A DNA stretch of 64,000 nucleotides from assembly GCF_000783395.1 (NCBI RefSeq), contig NZ_JSFK01000010.1, positions 1-64,000 on the forward strand, given 5' to 3'. A program made the translations under genes and the position numbers. Below are positions 54,499 through 64,000 of this stretch, one piece after another. Position 1 is the stretch's first letter, and each line of letters begins with the position of its first letter. Origin of the DNA: Pseudomonas chlororaphis (GTDB taxonomy: Bacteria > Pseudomonadota > Gammaproteobacteria > Pseudomonadales > Pseudomonadaceae). The notes beneath the pieces are model-generated. The model saw only the letters and a program-made list of their open reading frames with translations, made no database searches and was not told the DNA's origin.

Positions 54499-55713
54499 AT
54501 GAAATTGCCGATTTACCTTGATTACTCTGCGACCACCCCGGTTGATCCGCGTGTTGCGCAAAAAATGAGTGAATGCCTGCTGGTCGACGGAAACTTCGGT
54601 AACCCGGCGTCCCGTTCCCACGTGTTCGGCTGGAAGGCTGAAGAGTCCGTCGAAAACGCCCGTCGTCAGGTGGCCGATCTGGTCAACGCCGACCCGCGCG
54701 AAATCGTCTGGACTTCCGGTGCCACCGAATCCGACAACCTGGCAATCAAGGGTGCGGCGCATTTCTACGGCTCCAAGGGCAAGCACCTGATCACCTCCAA
54801 GATCGAGCACAAGGCTGTCCTCGACACCATGCGCCAACTGGAGCGTGAAGGTTTCGAGGTCACCTACCTCGAGCCGACCGAAGACGGTCTGATCACCCCG
54901 GCCATGATTGAAGCTGCACTGCGCGAAGACACCATCCTGGTCTCCGTGATGCACGTGAACAACGAAATCGGCACCGTCAACGACATCGCCGCGATCGGCG
55001 AAATGCTTCGCGCCAAGGGCGTTCTGTTCCATGTCGACGCCGCTCAGTCCACTGGCAAGGTCGAGATCGACCTGCAGAAGCTGAAAGTCGACATGATGTC
55101 GTTCTCCGCCCACAAAACCTACGGCCCTAAAGGCATCGGCGCGCTGTACGTCAGCCGCAAGCCGCGTGTGCGCATCGAAGCGACCATGCACGGCGGCGGT
55201 CACGAGCGCGGCATGCGTTCCGGCACCCTGGCGACTCACCAGATCGTCGGCATGGGCGAAGCGTTCCGTGTGGCCAAAGAAGACATGGCTGCCGAAAACG
55301 TCCGTATCAAAGCCTTGAGCGACCGTTTCTACAAGCAGGTCGAGCATCTGGAAGAGCTGTACGTCAACGGCAGCCTGACCGCCCGCGTTCCGCACAACCT
55401 GAACCTGAGCTTCAACTACGTTGAAGGCGAGTCGCTGATCATGGCGCTCAAGGATCTGGCGGTATCGTCCGGTTCGGCGTGCACTTCGGCGTCGCTGGAG
55501 CCTTCGTACGTACTGCGCGCCCTGGGCCGCAACGACGAACTGGCACACAGCTCGATCCGCTTCACCTTCGGCCGTTTCACCACCGAAGAAGAAATCGACT
55601 ACGCCGCGCAGAAAGTCTGCGAGGCCGTTACCAAGCTGCGCGCTTTGTCGCCGCTGTGGGACATGTACAAAGACGGCGTCGATATCTCGAAAATCGAGTG
55701 GGCGGCACACTAA
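54499..55713 (+). CDS. iscS: Cysteine desulfurase IscS
   Basis: 404 residues. PLP lysine in [10 protein letters not shown]; the catalytic cysteine in [23 protein letters not shown]; substrate-site [10 protein letters not shown]. It removes sulphur from cysteine and hands it to IscU. Forty-seven bases after iscR. Confidence 0.98.
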   Translation: MKLPIYLDYSATTPVDPRVAQKMSECLLVDGNFGNPASRSHVFGWKAEESVENARRQVADLVNADPREIVWTSGATESDNLAIKGAAHFYGSKGKHLITSKIEHKAVLDTMRQLEREGFEVTYLEPTEDGLITPAMIEAALREDTILVSVMHVNNEIGTVNDIAAIGEMLRAKGVLFHVDAAQSTGKVEIDLQKLKVDMMSFSAHKTYGPKGIGALYVSRKPRVRIEATMHGGGHERGMRSGTLATHQIVGMGEAFRVAKEDMAAENVRIKALSDRFYKQVEHLEELYVNGSLTARVPHNLNLSFNYVEGESLIMALKDLAVSSGSACTSASLEPSYVLRALGRNDELAHSSIRFTFGRFTTEEEIDYAAQKVCEAVTKLRALSPLWDMYKDGVDISKIEWAAH

Positions 55714-55814
55714 ATATAGAAGCCGCCAGATACAGATCCTGTAGCGACGCGGCGGTTTACGCAGCGCAGTTGCAGGGTCTCAAGAGCGGCCCTGATGAGT
55801 GAGGATTGAGAATC

Positions 55815-56201
55815 ATGGCTTACAGCGAAAAGGTCATCGACCACTACGAAAACCCGCGCAACGTCGGCAAGATGAACGCGGAAGATCCTGATGTCGGCAC
55901 CGGCATGGTCGGCGCTCCGGCGTGCGGCGACGTGATGCGTCTGCAAATCAAGGTCAACGACGCTGGCATCATCGAAGATGCCAAGTTCAAGACCTACGGC
56001 TGCGGTTCGGCTATCGCTTCCAGCTCCCTCGCCACCGAGTGGATGAAGGGCAAGACCCTGGACGAAGCAGAAACCATCAAGAACACTCAGCTGGCCGAAG
56101 AACTGGCCCTGCCGCCAGTGAAAATTCACTGCTCGGTACTGGCTGAAGACGCTATCAAAGCGGCTGTTCGCGATTACAAGCAGAAGAAAGGCTTGATCTG
56201 A
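55815..56201 (+). CDS. iscU: Fe-S cluster scaffold IscU
   Basis: 128 residues from the ATG at 55815 (a TTG lies three codons upstream). Scaffold cysteines lie in [21 protein letters not shown] and [11 protein letters not shown], with Asp in CGD; the LPPVK HscA-binding motif is present. Confidence 0.98.
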   Translation: MAYSEKVIDHYENPRNVGKMNAEDPDVGTGMVGAPACGDVMRLQIKVNDAGIIEDAKFKTYGCGSAIASSSLATEWMKGKTLDEAETIKNTQLAEELALPPVKIHCSVLAEDAIKAAVRDYKQKKGLI

Positions 56202-56235
56202 CTTTCTGGATTTGGCGACGAGTAAGGAGTCACCG

Positions 56236-56559
56236 ATGGCTATCAGCATGACAGAAGCGGCTGCTCGACACGTGCGGCGCTCCCTCGACGGGCGCGGCAA
56301 AGGTGAAGGGATTCGTCTGGGTGTTCGCACCACAGGCTGTTCCGGCCTTGCCTACGTGCTGGAGTTTGTCGACGAGGTGGTTGCAGAGGATCAGGTGTTC
56401 GAGAGTCACGGCGAAAAAGTGATCATCGACCCGAAAAGCCTCGCCTACCTGGACGGCACCGAGCTCGATTTCGTCAAGGAAGGGTTGAACGAAGGCTTCA
56501 AGTTCAACAACCCCAACGTACGCGGTGAATGTGGCTGCGGCGAAAGCTTCAACATCTGA
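56236..56559 (+). CDS. iscA: A-type Fe-S carrier IscA
   Basis: 107 residues from the ATG at 56236. The three conserved cysteines are in TGCSGLAY (about 35) and GECGCGESF near the end. Carries clusters or iron from IscU to targets. Confidence 0.97.
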   Translation: MAISMTEAAARHVRRSLDGRGKGEGIRLGVRTTGCSGLAYVLEFVDEVVAEDQVFESHGEKVIIDPKSLAYLDGTELDFVKEGLNEGFKFNNPNVRGECGCGESFNI

Positions 56560-56567
56560 GGCTTGTC

Positions 56568-57089
56568 GTGGGTATTCCTTGTCATTTCGCTTTATTCGAG
56601 CTGCAACCGAGTTTCCGTCTGGATCTCGAGCAGTTGGCCACGCGCTATCGTGAGTTGGCGCGCGGCGTTCATCCTGACCGCTTTGCCGACGCTTCCGAGC
56701 GTGAGCAGCGGTCGGCACTTGAGCAGTCTGCTCGGCTCAACGACGCCTATCAGACGCTCAAGAGCCCGGCCCAGCGTGCACGCTACCTGCTGACCATCAG
56801 CGGGCATGAAGTGCCGATGGAAGTCACGGTCCATGATCCCGAGTTTCTTCTGCAGCAGATGCAGTGGCGCGAAGAGCTTGAAGACCTCCAGGACAGTGCC
56901 GACCTCGACGGTGTCGCGGTGTTCAAGCGTCGCTTGAAAGTGGCTCAGGAAGAACTCAACGAAAGCTTCGCAGCCTGTTGGGATGATGCGGCGCAACGCG
57001 AACAGGCCGAACGCCTGATGCGGCGCATGCAGTTCCTCGACAAGCTCACCTACGAAGTGCGCCAGTTAGAAGAGCGCCTCGACGATTAA
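56568..57089 (+). CDS. hscB: Co-chaperone HscB
   Basis: 173 residues from a GTG at 56568, giving [16 protein letters not shown], the normal N-terminus. The J-domain has the HPDRF motif; the C-terminal three-helix bundle binds IscU and presents it to HscA. Confidence 0.95.
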   Translation: MGIPCHFALFELQPSFRLDLEQLATRYRELARGVHPDRFADASEREQRSALEQSARLNDAYQTLKSPAQRARYLLTISGHEVPMEVTVHDPEFLLQQMQWREELEDLQDSADLDGVAVFKRRLKVAQEELNESFAACWDDAAQREQAERLMRRMQFLDKLTYEVRQLEERLDD

Positions 57090-57140
57090 CCCAGTGCCGC
57101 TCCGGTCGCACGCCTGATATACAGATAAGTCCTGATCACG

Positions 57141-59006
57141 ATGGCCCTACTGCAGATCGCCGAACCCGGCCAAAGTCCTCAACCGCACCAGCGTCGTCTG
57201 GCTGTGGGGATCGACTTGGGCACTACCAATTCGCTGGTCGCTGCGTTGCGCAGTGGTCTTTCCGAGCCGTTGGCCGACGCAAACGGGCAGGTCATCCTGC
57301 CGTCCGCTGTGCGTTACCACGCCGATCGCGTCGAAGTCGGCGAGTCGGCCAAACTGGCCGCCGCTTCCGATCCTTTGAACACCGTGCTGTCGGTCAAGCG
57401 CTTGATGGGTCGTGGTCTGTCCGACGTCAAGCAATTGGGCGAGCAACTGCCATACCGTTTTGTCGGTGGCGAATCGCACATGCCGTTCATTGACACCGTG
57501 CAAGGCCCAAAAAGCCCGGTCGAAGTCTCCGCCGATATCCTCAAGGTGCTACGTCAGCGTGCTGAAGCGACCTTGGGTGGCGAGCTGGTTGGCGCGGTGA
57601 TCACCGTTCCTGCCTATTTCGATGACGCTCAGCGTCAGGCCACCAAAGATGCGGCGAAACTTGCCGGTCTGAACGTGCTGCGCCTGCTCAATGAGCCGAC
57701 TGCGGCCGCTGTGGCGTACGGTCTGGATCAACACGCTGAAGGCCTGGTCGCGATCTATGACCTGGGCGGCGGCACCTTCGATATTTCCATTCTGCGTCTG
57801 ACAGGCGGTGTTTTTGAAGTTCTGGCCACCGGCGGCGACAGTGCGCTGGGCGGCGATGACTTTGATCACGCGATTGCCGGCTGGATCATCGAGAGCGCGG
57901 GCCTGTCCGCCGATCTTGATCCGGGCGCACAACGCAATCTGCTGCAAACCGCTTGCGCGGCCAAAGAAGCCCTGACCGATGCGTCCAGCGTCGAAGTGGC
58001 CTATGGCGACTGGAAAGCGCCGCTGACCCGCGAAGCCTTCGATGCGCTGATCGAGCCAATGGTCGCGCGCAGTCTGAAAGCCTGCCGCCGCGCCGTTCGC
58101 GACTCCGGCATTGAGCTGGAAGACGTGCACGCCGTGGTCATGGTCGGCGGTTCGACTCGCGTGCCGCGTGTTCGCGAAGCCGTTGCTGAAGCCTTTGGTC
58201 GTCAGCCGCTGACTGAAATCGACCCGGATCAAGTGGTGGCCATCGGTGCCGCGATCCAGGCTGATACGCTGGCTGGCAACAAGCGCGATGGCGGCGAACT
58301 GCTGCTGCTCGACGTGATTCCGCTGTCCCTGGGGCTGGAAACCATGGGCGGTCTGATGGAGAAGGTGATTCCGCGCAACACCACCATCCCCGTCGCGCGC
58401 GCACAAGATTTCACTACGTATAAAGACGGCCAATCGGCCATGGCGATCCACGTCCTGCAGGGTGAGCGCGAGCTGATCAGTGACTGCCGTTCGCTGGCGC
58501 GCTTCGAATTGCGTGGTATCCCGGCGATGGTCGCCGGTGCAGCGAAGATCCGCGTGACCTTCCAGGTCGATGCCGACGGTCTGCTCAGCGTGTCTGCCCG
58601 TGAGTTGGGTTCGGGCGTTGAGGCGAGCATTCAGGTCAAGCCGTCTTACGGTCTGACTGACGGCGAAATCGCCAAAATGCTCAAGGATTCGTTCCAGCAC
58701 GCCAATGACGACAAAGTCGCCCGCGTTCTGCGTGAGCAGCAAGTCGATGCTCAGCGTCTGATCGAAGCGGTGCAGGGCGCTCTGGAGGCCGATGGCGAGC
58801 GTTTGCTCGACGCCGAAGAGCGCATGGTCATCGACCTGCAGCTGCAGGAACTGGCCGAACTGATGAAAGGTACCGATGGTTATGCCATCGAGCAGCAGAC
58901 CAAGCGTCTGTCGCAAGTGACCGATGCTTTTGCTGCCCGCCGCATGGATCTGACGGTGAAAGCCGCTCTGTCGGGGCGCAATCTGAATGAAATCGAGGAT
59001 ATCTGA
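57141..59006 (+). CDS. hscA: Fe-S assembly chaperone HscA
   Basis: 621 residues, Hsp70 family. ATPase motifs: [36 protein letters not shown] and [17 protein letters not shown] shorter lid than DnaK is typical. It acts on the IscU LPPVK motif with HscB. Its TGA overlaps the fdx ATG by one base. Confidence 0.97.
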   Translation: MALLQIAEPGQSPQPHQRRLAVGIDLGTTNSLVAALRSGLSEPLADANGQVILPSAVRYHADRVEVGESAKLAAASDPLNTVLSVKRLMGRGLSDVKQLGEQLPYRFVGGESHMPFIDTVQGPKSPVEVSADILKVLRQRAEATLGGELVGAVITVPAYFDDAQRQATKDAAKLAGLNVLRLLNEPTAAAVAYGLDQHAEGLVAIYDLGGGTFDISILRLTGGVFEVLATGGDSALGGDDFDHAIAGWIIESAGLSADLDPGAQRNLLQTACAAKEALTDASSVEVAYGDWKAPLTREAFDALIEPMVARSLKACRRAVRDSGIELEDVHAVVMVGGSTRVPRVREAVAEAFGRQPLTEIDPDQVVAIGAAIQADTLAGNKRDGGELLLLDVIPLSLGLETMGGLMEKVIPRNTTIPVARAQDFTTYKDGQSAMAIHVLQGERELISDCRSLARFELRGIPAMVAGAAKIRVTFQVDADGLLSVSARELGSGVEASIQVKPSYGLTDGEIAKMLKDSFQHANDDKVARVLREQQVDAQRLIEAVQGALEADGERLLDAEERMVIDLQLQELAELMKGTDGYAIEQQTKRLSQVTDAFAARRMDLTVKAALSGRNLNEIEDI

Positions 59007-59347
59007 TGCCGCAGGTCATTTTTCTGCCCCACGAGAAGTTCTGCCCTGAAGGCATGGTTGTAGAGGCTGCGCCTGGCACATCGATTCTCGAACTGGCCCA
59101 CGAACACCACATCGAGATGGAAAGCGCCTGCGGCGGCGTCTGCGCTTGCACCACCTGCCACTGCATCATCCGCGAGGGTTTTGACTCGATGGAAGAGGCC
59201 GACGAGCTGGAAGAAGACTTCCTCGATCGCGCCTGGGGTCTGGAAGCGCAATCGCGTCTGGCTTGCCAGGCTATCGTTGGTGAAGAAGACATCACCGTCG
59301 AAATTCCGAAATATTCGCTTAACCATGCGGCCGAAGCGCCGCACTGA
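59006..59347 (+). CDS. fdx: [2Fe-2S] ferredoxin, isc type
   Basis: 113 residues. Cluster ligands Cys42, Cys48, Cys51 (ACGGVCACTTCHC) and the cysteine in RLACQAIVG near 87. Supplies electrons for cluster assembly. Confidence 0.96.
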   Translation: MPQVIFLPHEKFCPEGMVVEAAPGTSILELAHEHHIEMESACGGVCACTTCHCIIREGFDSMEEADELEEDFLDRAWGLEAQSRLACQAIVGEEDITVEIPKYSLNHAAEAPH

Positions 59348-59361
59348 CTGGTAAGACTGTC

Positions 59362-59562
59362 ATGAGCTACGGTTGGAATGATGTTCAACGTATTGCAGAA
59401 GAGTTGGCCGAGGCCAAGCCGGGTGTAGATCCGTATTCTGTCAATTTCGTCGAGTTGCAGCAGTGGATCAAAGAGCTGCCTGACTTCGACGCTAACTCTG
59501 GCCGGGTCGGCGAGAAGGTGTTGGAAGCGGTTCAGCAGCTCTGGAATGATGAATTGGACTGA
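59362..59562 (+). CDS. iscX: Fe-S assembly protein IscX
   Basis: 66 residues: MSYGWNDVQRIAEELAEAKPGVDPYSVNFVELQQWIKELPDF, an acidic iron-binding modulator of IscS. Last gene of the isc operon. Confidence 0.95.
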   Translation: MSYGWNDVQRIAEELAEAKPGVDPYSVNFVELQQWIKELPDFDANSGRVGEKVLEAVQQLWNDELD

Positions 59563-59650
59563 TCGTCCTCGCAGGTTAGGCAATACCCAAGAACCCGCGT
59601 ATAATTCGCGGGTTTAATTTTTCGCAAATTACCGTTTCTGGAGTTACACC

Positions 59651-60076
59651 ATGGCTGTTCAACGCACTTTCTCCATCATCAAGCCTGACGCTGTTGCAAA
59701 AAACGTCATCGGCGAAATCACCACTCGTTTCGAAAAAGCCGGCCTGCGCGTTGTAGCTTCGAAACTGAAGCAACTGTCCAAAGCTGAAGCTGAAGGCTTC
59801 TACGCTGAGCACAGCGCTCGTGGTTTCTTCGGCGACCTGGTTGCTTTCATGATCTCGGGTCCTGTTGTTGTTCAGGTTCTGGAAGGCGAAAACGCTATCG
59901 CTCTGAACCGTGAGCTGATGGGCGCTACCAACCCTAAAGAAGCTGCTGCCGGCACCATCCGCGCTGACTTCGCTGATTCCATCGACGCCAACGCTGTTCA
60001 CGGTTCGGACTCCGAAGCCGCAGCTGCTCGTGAAATCTCGTACTTCTTCGCAGCTACTGAAGTAACCACTCGCTAA
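59651..60076 (+). CDS. ndk: Nucleoside diphosphate kinase
   Basis: 141 residues. N-terminus [22 protein letters not shown]; the phosphorylated histidine lies in NAVHGSDS near the C-terminus, with RADFAD before it. It balances NTP pools. Own promoter region between iscX and ndk. Confidence 0.97.
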   Translation: MAVQRTFSIIKPDAVAKNVIGEITTRFEKAGLRVVASKLKQLSKAEAEGFYAEHSARGFFGDLVAFMISGPVVVQVLEGENAIALNRELMGATNPKEAAAGTIRADFADSIDANAVHGSDSEAAAAREISYFFAATEVTTR

Positions 60077-60104
60077 GCATTGGCTTAAGAGTGAAGGTGA
60101 ATCC

Positions 60105-61253
60105 ATGACTACATCGACTGTAAAAACCAACCTGCTGGGTCTGACTCAACAGGAAATGGAAAAATTCTTCGACTCAATCGGGGAGAAGCGTTTCCGTGCC
60201 GGTCAGGTAATGAAATGGATTCACCACTTTGGTGTCGATGATTTCGACGCCATGACGAACGTCAGCAAGGCCTTGCGCGACAAGCTCAAGGTTATTGCTG
60301 AGGTCCGTGGTCCGGAAGTGGTCAGCGAGGACATCTCCAGCGACGGCACCCGTAAGTGGGTGGTACGCGTGGCGTCCGGCAGCTGCGTCGAGACCGTGTA
60401 CATTCCCCAGGGCAAACGCGGCACTCTGTGCGTTTCGTCCCAGGCAGGCTGTGCCCTGGATTGCAGTTTCTGCTCCACCGGCAAGCAAGGCTTCAATAGC
60501 AACCTCACCGCCGCCGAAGTCATCGGCCAGGTGTGGATTGCCAACAAATCTTTCGGCAGTGTCCCGGCAACCGTCGACCGTGCCATCACCAATGTGGTGA
60601 TGATGGGCATGGGTGAGCCGCTGCTGAACTTCGACAACGTCGTCGCCGCCATGCATCTGATGATGGATGACCTCGGCTACGGGATCTCCAAGCGCCGCGT
60701 GACCCTGTCCACCTCGGGCGTGGTGCCGATGATCGATGAGCTGGCCAAGCACATCGACGTCTCCCTGGCGTTGTCCCTGCACGCACCGAATGACGCATTG
60801 CGTAACCAATTGGTGCCGATCAACAAGAAATATCCGCTTAAGATGCTGCTCGAGTCGTGCCAGCGCTACATGTCGTCCTTGGGCGAAAAACGTGTGCTGA
60901 CCATCGAGTACACCTTGCTCAAGGACATCAACGACAAGGTTGAACACGCCGTTGAGATGATCGAGTTGCTGAAGAACATTCCGTGCAAGATCAACCTGAT
61001 TCCGTTCAACCCGTTCCCGCATTCCGGGTACGAACGGCCAAGCAACAACGCGATCCGTCGTTTCCAGGATCAGCTGCATCAGGCCGGTTTCAACGTCACT
61101 GTCCGCACCACCCGTGGTGAAGACATCGACGCCGCATGTGGTCAATTGGTAGGGCAGGTGCTGGATCGCACCCGTCGCAGCGAACGTTACATCGCCGTGC
61201 GCGAGTTGAGCGCCGACAGCGATCTGGCACAGAACGCCGCGAACACTAACTAA
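60105..61253 (+). CDS. rlmN: 23S rRNA/tRNA adenine-C2 methyltransferase RlmN
   Basis: 382 residues. The radical-SAM motif is [16 protein letters not shown] (CxxxCxxC), with [15 protein letters not shown] and [12 protein letters not shown] around it. It methylates A2503 of 23S rRNA and A37 of several tRNAs. C-terminal [14 protein letters not shown] contains the acceptor cysteine. Confidence 0.97.
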   Translation: MTTSTVKTNLLGLTQQEMEKFFDSIGEKRFRAGQVMKWIHHFGVDDFDAMTNVSKALRDKLKVIAEVRGPEVVSEDISSDGTRKWVVRVASGSCVETVYIPQGKRGTLCVSSQAGCALDCSFCSTGKQGFNSNLTAAEVIGQVWIANKSFGSVPATVDRAITNVVMMGMGEPLLNFDNVVAAMHLMMDDLGYGISKRRVTLSTSGVVPMIDELAKHIDVSLALSLHAPNDALRNQLVPINKKYPLKMLLESCQRYMSSLGEKRVLTIEYTLLKDINDKVEHAVEMIELLKNIPCKINLIPFNPFPHSGYERPSNNAIRRFQDQLHQAGFNVTVRTTRGEDIDAACGQLVGQVLDRTRRSERYIAVRELSADSDLAQNAANTN

Positions 61254-61265
61254 GAGAGGATCTCT

Positions 61266-62024
61266 ATGTCCCTGCGCTTTGCGCTGCTGTTGCTGTTGGC
61301 CAGCCTGTGTGCTGGCTGTGTCCTGTCGGGTGACTACAACCCGATGAAGACCAGCAAGGGCCGCGATGAAGCGCGGGCTGCCTACGTGCAGTTGGGGCTC
61401 GGATACTTGCAGCAAGGCATGACCGAGCGGGCCAAGGTGCCGCTGAAGAAGGCGCTGGAAATCGACGGTTCCGATCCTGACGCCAACGCGGCCCTCGGGC
61501 TGGTGTTTCAGTCCGAAATGGAGCCGGAACTGGCCGACGAACACTTTCGCAAGGCTTTGTCCTCCCGTCCCGCCGATGCCCGTATCCTCAACAACTACGG
61601 CAGTTTTCTCTACGAACAACAGCGTTATAAAGAAGCCTACGAGCGTTTTGAACAGGCCGCCGCCGATACCCTGTATCCTGAGCGTTCGCGTGTGTTCGAG
61701 AACCTCGGCATGACGGCAGCGAAGCTTGGTCAGCGTGATCTGGCGCAGCAGCAGCTGGAAAAGGCGCTGCGTTTGAACCGCCAACAACCGCGTGCATTGC
61801 TGGAAATGGCTGAGTTGTCCTTCGAAGACAGGCATTATGTGCCCGCGCGTGACTATTACGACCGATTCAGCCTGCTGACCGAACAAAATGCACGTAGTCT
61901 ATTGCTCGGCGTTCGGCTGGCAAAAGTGTTTGAAGATCGCGACAAGGCCGCCAGTTATGGCCTGCAATTAAAACGACTCTATCCCGGTACGCCGGAATAT
62001 CAGCAATACCTGTCGGAGCAATGA
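61266..62024 (+). CDS. pilW: Type IV pilus biogenesis lipoprotein PilW (PilF)
   Basis: 252 residues: a lipoprotein signal (LLLLLASLCAGC, acylated Cys about 18) followed by TPR repeats (VQLGLGYLQQGMTERAKVPLKKALEIDG, ALGLVFQSEMEPELADEHFRKAL and others). It is the pilotin that puts the PilQ secretin in the outer membrane. Its stop overlaps the rodZ start. Confidence 0.9.
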   Translation: MSLRFALLLLLASLCAGCVLSGDYNPMKTSKGRDEARAAYVQLGLGYLQQGMTERAKVPLKKALEIDGSDPDANAALGLVFQSEMEPELADEHFRKALSSRPADARILNNYGSFLYEQQRYKEAYERFEQAAADTLYPERSRVFENLGMTAAKLGQRDLAQQQLEKALRLNRQQPRALLEMAELSFEDRHYVPARDYYDRFSLLTEQNARSLLLGVRLAKVFEDRDKAASYGLQLKRLYPGTPEYQQYLSEQ

Positions 62025-63076
62025 TGAAAGCGGCGCATCCCGAAGTTGTAGCAGCGAATCGCGTTAACCCCGGTGAGACCCTGCGCCAGGCCCGCGAAAG
62101 CAATGGCTGGTCGCTGGCCGAAGTGGCCCTCAAGCTCAACCTCACCGTGACTTCCCTGAGCAATCTTGAAGCCGGCGCTTTCGACAAGCTGCCGGGGCAT
62201 ACCTTCGCTCGCGGTTACATTCGCGCCTATGCCAAATTGCTCGGCATGGACCAGACCGTTCTGGTTCAGCAATTCGACCAGTCCACCGGCACCGACTCCC
62301 AGGGCAGCAATGTTCACGCCCTTGGTCGTATCGAAGAGCCGGTGCGGGTTTCCCACACCATTTTGCGTATTGTCAGCCTGCTGCTGCTGATCGCGGTCAT
62401 CGGCGGCGGTTTCGTCTGGTGGCAGGATCAGACTTCGCAGCGCACCAAGGACCTGACGTCTCTGGCGCCTGAGCACGTTGAAGTCGAAGGTGCTGACGGC
62501 ACGACTCAGATTCACCCGATCGACGAGCCGGAAGACCAGGCTGTCGAAGAAAATCAGGCCGATACTTCTACAGCGTTGGCACTGCCTCAGTCTGAAACCA
62601 CCGCTGAATCCACCGGTGCCGAAGCTACCACCCCGGCAACCACTTCGGTTACACCGGCTGCACCGGCTGCACCGGCTGCACCGACGACCGCCCCGGCTCA
62701 TACACCAGCGCCAGTTGTCGCTACCCCGGCAACCCCTGCACCAAACGTACCCGCGACTCCAGCGCCGACCACCACTGCGCCGGTTGCTCCTGCTACTGCC
62801 GCGCCAACCGCAGAAGCGGCCGCTCCGGTGGCTGGCGACGGTCAGGTCCAACTGCAGTTCAGTGCCGATTGCTGGGCACAAGTGACCGATGGCCGTGGCA
62901 AAGTGATTTTCAGTGGTCTGAAGCATAAAGGCGATAGCGTCACCGTTTCCGGCAAGCCGCCGCTTAACGTACGTCTGGGCGTTGCCCGTGCTGCACAGGT
63001 CAGCTACAACGGCCAGCCGGTCGATATCGCTCCGTTCACCAGTGGCGAGACTGCTCGCCTGAAGTTGGGTCAATAA
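62021..63076 (+). CDS. rodZ: Cytoskeletal/cell-shape protein RodZ
   Basis: 351 residues. Cytoplasmic Xre-type helix-turn-helix domain (about 15-85, ETLRQARESNGWSLAEVALKLNLT), one membrane helix (about 112-132, LRIVSLLLLIAVIGGGFVWW), a long alanine/proline/threonine-rich periplasmic spacer (about 190-265), and the C-terminal DUF4115 domain. The spacer DNA has a short CACCGGCTG tandem repeat. It anchors MreB. ATGA overlap with pilW. Confidence 0.92.
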   Translation: MMKAAHPEVVAANRVNPGETLRQARESNGWSLAEVALKLNLTVTSLSNLEAGAFDKLPGHTFARGYIRAYAKLLGMDQTVLVQQFDQSTGTDSQGSNVHALGRIEEPVRVSHTILRIVSLLLLIAVIGGGFVWWQDQTSQRTKDLTSLAPEHVEVEGADGTTQIHPIDEPEDQAVEENQADTSTALALPQSETTAESTGAEATTPATTSVTPAAPAAPAAPTTAPAHTPAPVVATPATPAPNVPATPAPTTTAPVAPATAAPTAEAAAPVAGDGQVQLQFSADCWAQVTDGRGKVIFSGLKHKGDSVTVSGKPPLNVRLGVARAAQVSYNGQPVDIAPFTSGETARLKLGQ

Positions 63077-63079
63077 GTC

Positions 63080-64000
63080 ATGCACGGCGAATCTCCAATC
63101 AAACGTCGCGTTTCGCGCAAGATCTGGGTCGGCAACGTACCGGTGGGCGGCGATGCGCCGATCGCTGTGCAGAGCATGACCAACAGCGACACCAATGACG
63201 TTGCCGCCACTGTTGCGCAGATCAACCGTCTGGAAGCCGCGGGCGTCGATATCGTTCGCGTTTCGGTACCGGACATGGACGCCGCCGAGGCGTTCGGCAA
63301 GATCAAACAATTGGTCAAGGTGCCGCTGGTTGCCGACATCCACTTCGACTACAAGATCGCTCTGCGCGTGGCCGAACTGGGTGTCGATTGCCTGCGTATC
63401 AACCCGGGCAACATCGGTCGTGAAGACCGTGTTCGTGCGGTGGTCGATGCAGCGCGTGATCGCGGCATTCCGATCCGCATCGGCGTCAACGCCGGTTCGC
63501 TGGAAAAAGACCTGCAAAAGAAATACGGCGAGCCGACTCCAGCCGCGCTGGTCGAGTCCGCCCTGCGTCACGTTGAGCATCTCGAACGCCTGAACTTCCA
63601 GGACTTCAAGGTCAGCGTGAAAGCCTCCGACGTGTTCATGGCCGTCGAAGCCTACCGCTTGCTGGCGAAAGAAATCGTTCAACCGCTGCACCTGGGCATC
63701 ACCGAAGCCGGTGGATTGCGTTCGGGCACAGTGAAATCCGCCGTGGGCCTAGGTATGCTGCTCGCCGAGGGGATTGGCGATACTATCCGCATCTCGCTGG
63801 CGGCCGACCCGGTCGAGGAAGTGAAGGTCGGTTACGACATTCTCAAGTCTTTGCATCTGCGTTCCCGTGGCATCAACTTCATCGCCTGCCCGAGCTGCTC
63901 GCGGCAGAACTTCGATGTGGTGAAAACCATGAACGAGCTGGAAGGGCGTCTTGAAGACCTGCTGGTGCCGCTGGATGTCGCGGTGATCGGTTGCGTGGTC
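63080..64000 (+). CDS. ispG: 4-hydroxy-3-methylbut-2-enyl diphosphate synthase, partial
   Basis: The first 307 codons; the gene runs off the right edge. TIM-barrel part with [19 protein letters not shown] and INPGNIG. The first cluster cysteines are in IACPSCSRQ near 268-271 and the third in IGCVV at the very edge. It is the seventh enzyme of the MEP isoprenoid pathway, needing a [4Fe-4S] cluster. Three bases after rodZ. Confidence 0.97.
   Translation, partial: MHGESPIKRRVSRKIWVGNVPVGGDAPIAVQSMTNSDTNDVAATVAQINRLEAAGVDIVRVSVPDMDAAEAFGKIKQLVKVPLVADIHFDYKIALRVAELGVDCLRINPGNIGREDRVRAVVDAARDRGIPIRIGVNAGSLEKDLQKKYGEPTPAALVESALRHVEHLERLNFQDFKVSVKASDVFMAVEAYRLLAKEIVQPLHLGITEAGGLRSGTVKSAVGLGMLLAEGIGDTIRISLAADPVEEVKVGYDILKSLHLRSRGINFIACPSCSRQNFDVVKTMNELEGRLEDLLVPLDVAVIGCVV

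Noticed and set aside
62650..62700. CRISPR or regulatory repeat in rodZ
   Set aside because: The CACCGGCTG repeats encode the alanine/proline spacer of RodZ and stay in frame.

Overview
The window is chromosomal DNA of a fluorescent-group Pseudomonas. The signs are the gene orders cyoABCDE, queA-tgt-yajC-secD-secF, suhB/trmJ-cysE and iscR-iscS-iscU-iscA-hscB-hscA-fdx-iscX followed by ndk-rlmN-pilW-rodZ-ispG, GC-rich codon use, and several families of paired REP/REPIN palindromes between genes. No searches were run; all calls rest on reading the sequence and on knowledge of the families.

Region 1 (1-12.2 kb): a DUF6124-type gene with a long structured leader, an MNT/HEPN toxin-antitoxin-like pair behind a striking double palindrome, a pilin-like small secreted protein, a PAS-containing chemoreceptor, a cysteine-cluster protein, a GNAT acetyltransferase, a CheV-type coupling protein, and a nitric-oxide module (norR divergent from the flavohaemoglobin hmp, with three operator-like repeats and a sigma-54-like promoter between them). 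An NTF2-like protein and dsbB follow. Region 2 (12.2-17.8 kb): a long leader and cyoABCDE, the cytochrome bo3 ubiquinol oxidase operon. Region 3 (17.8-28.1 kb): a stand-alone AAA ATPase with its own inverted-repeat operator, RidA, a tandem repeat array, a LysR/aminotransferase divergent pair, a PhoD-type phosphatase and several small conserved genes.

Region 4 (about 28.14-44.66 kb) is a 16.5-kb integrative element of P4-satellite type in the 3' end of a tRNA-Leu(CAA) gene. It has a tyrosine integrase next to the intact tRNA, a partial copy of the tRNA 3' end at the far side, and GGATACA arm-type repeats inside both ends. It also has AlpA-like and MerR-like regulators, a TOPRIM/DUF927/helicase replication protein, DUF3077-type small genes, an H-NS/MvaT-type silencer, a C4-type antisense RNA with matching targets, and iteron clusters (GTGTAAC every 9 bp, in opposite orientation near each end, plus GTGAAC). 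Its cargo is AT-rich: a two-gene McrB-like ATPase plus DUF2357/PD-(D/E)XK nuclease system, a 17-residue tandem-repeat protein, and two unrecognised proteins. No capsid, tail or packaging genes were seen.

Region 5 (44.7-64 kb) is conserved housekeeping DNA: queuosine tRNA modification (queA, tgt), protein export (yajC, secD, secF), a glycine-zipper protein, suhB, trmJ, cysE, the whole isc iron-sulphur cluster operon with two tandem IscR-type sites, ndk, rlmN, pilW, rodZ, and the first 307 codons of ispG, cut by the window edge. The most interesting material is in Region 4 (McrBC-like system, C4 RNA circuit, two-part iteron array, repeat protein) and in the leader RNA and double operator at the left end.
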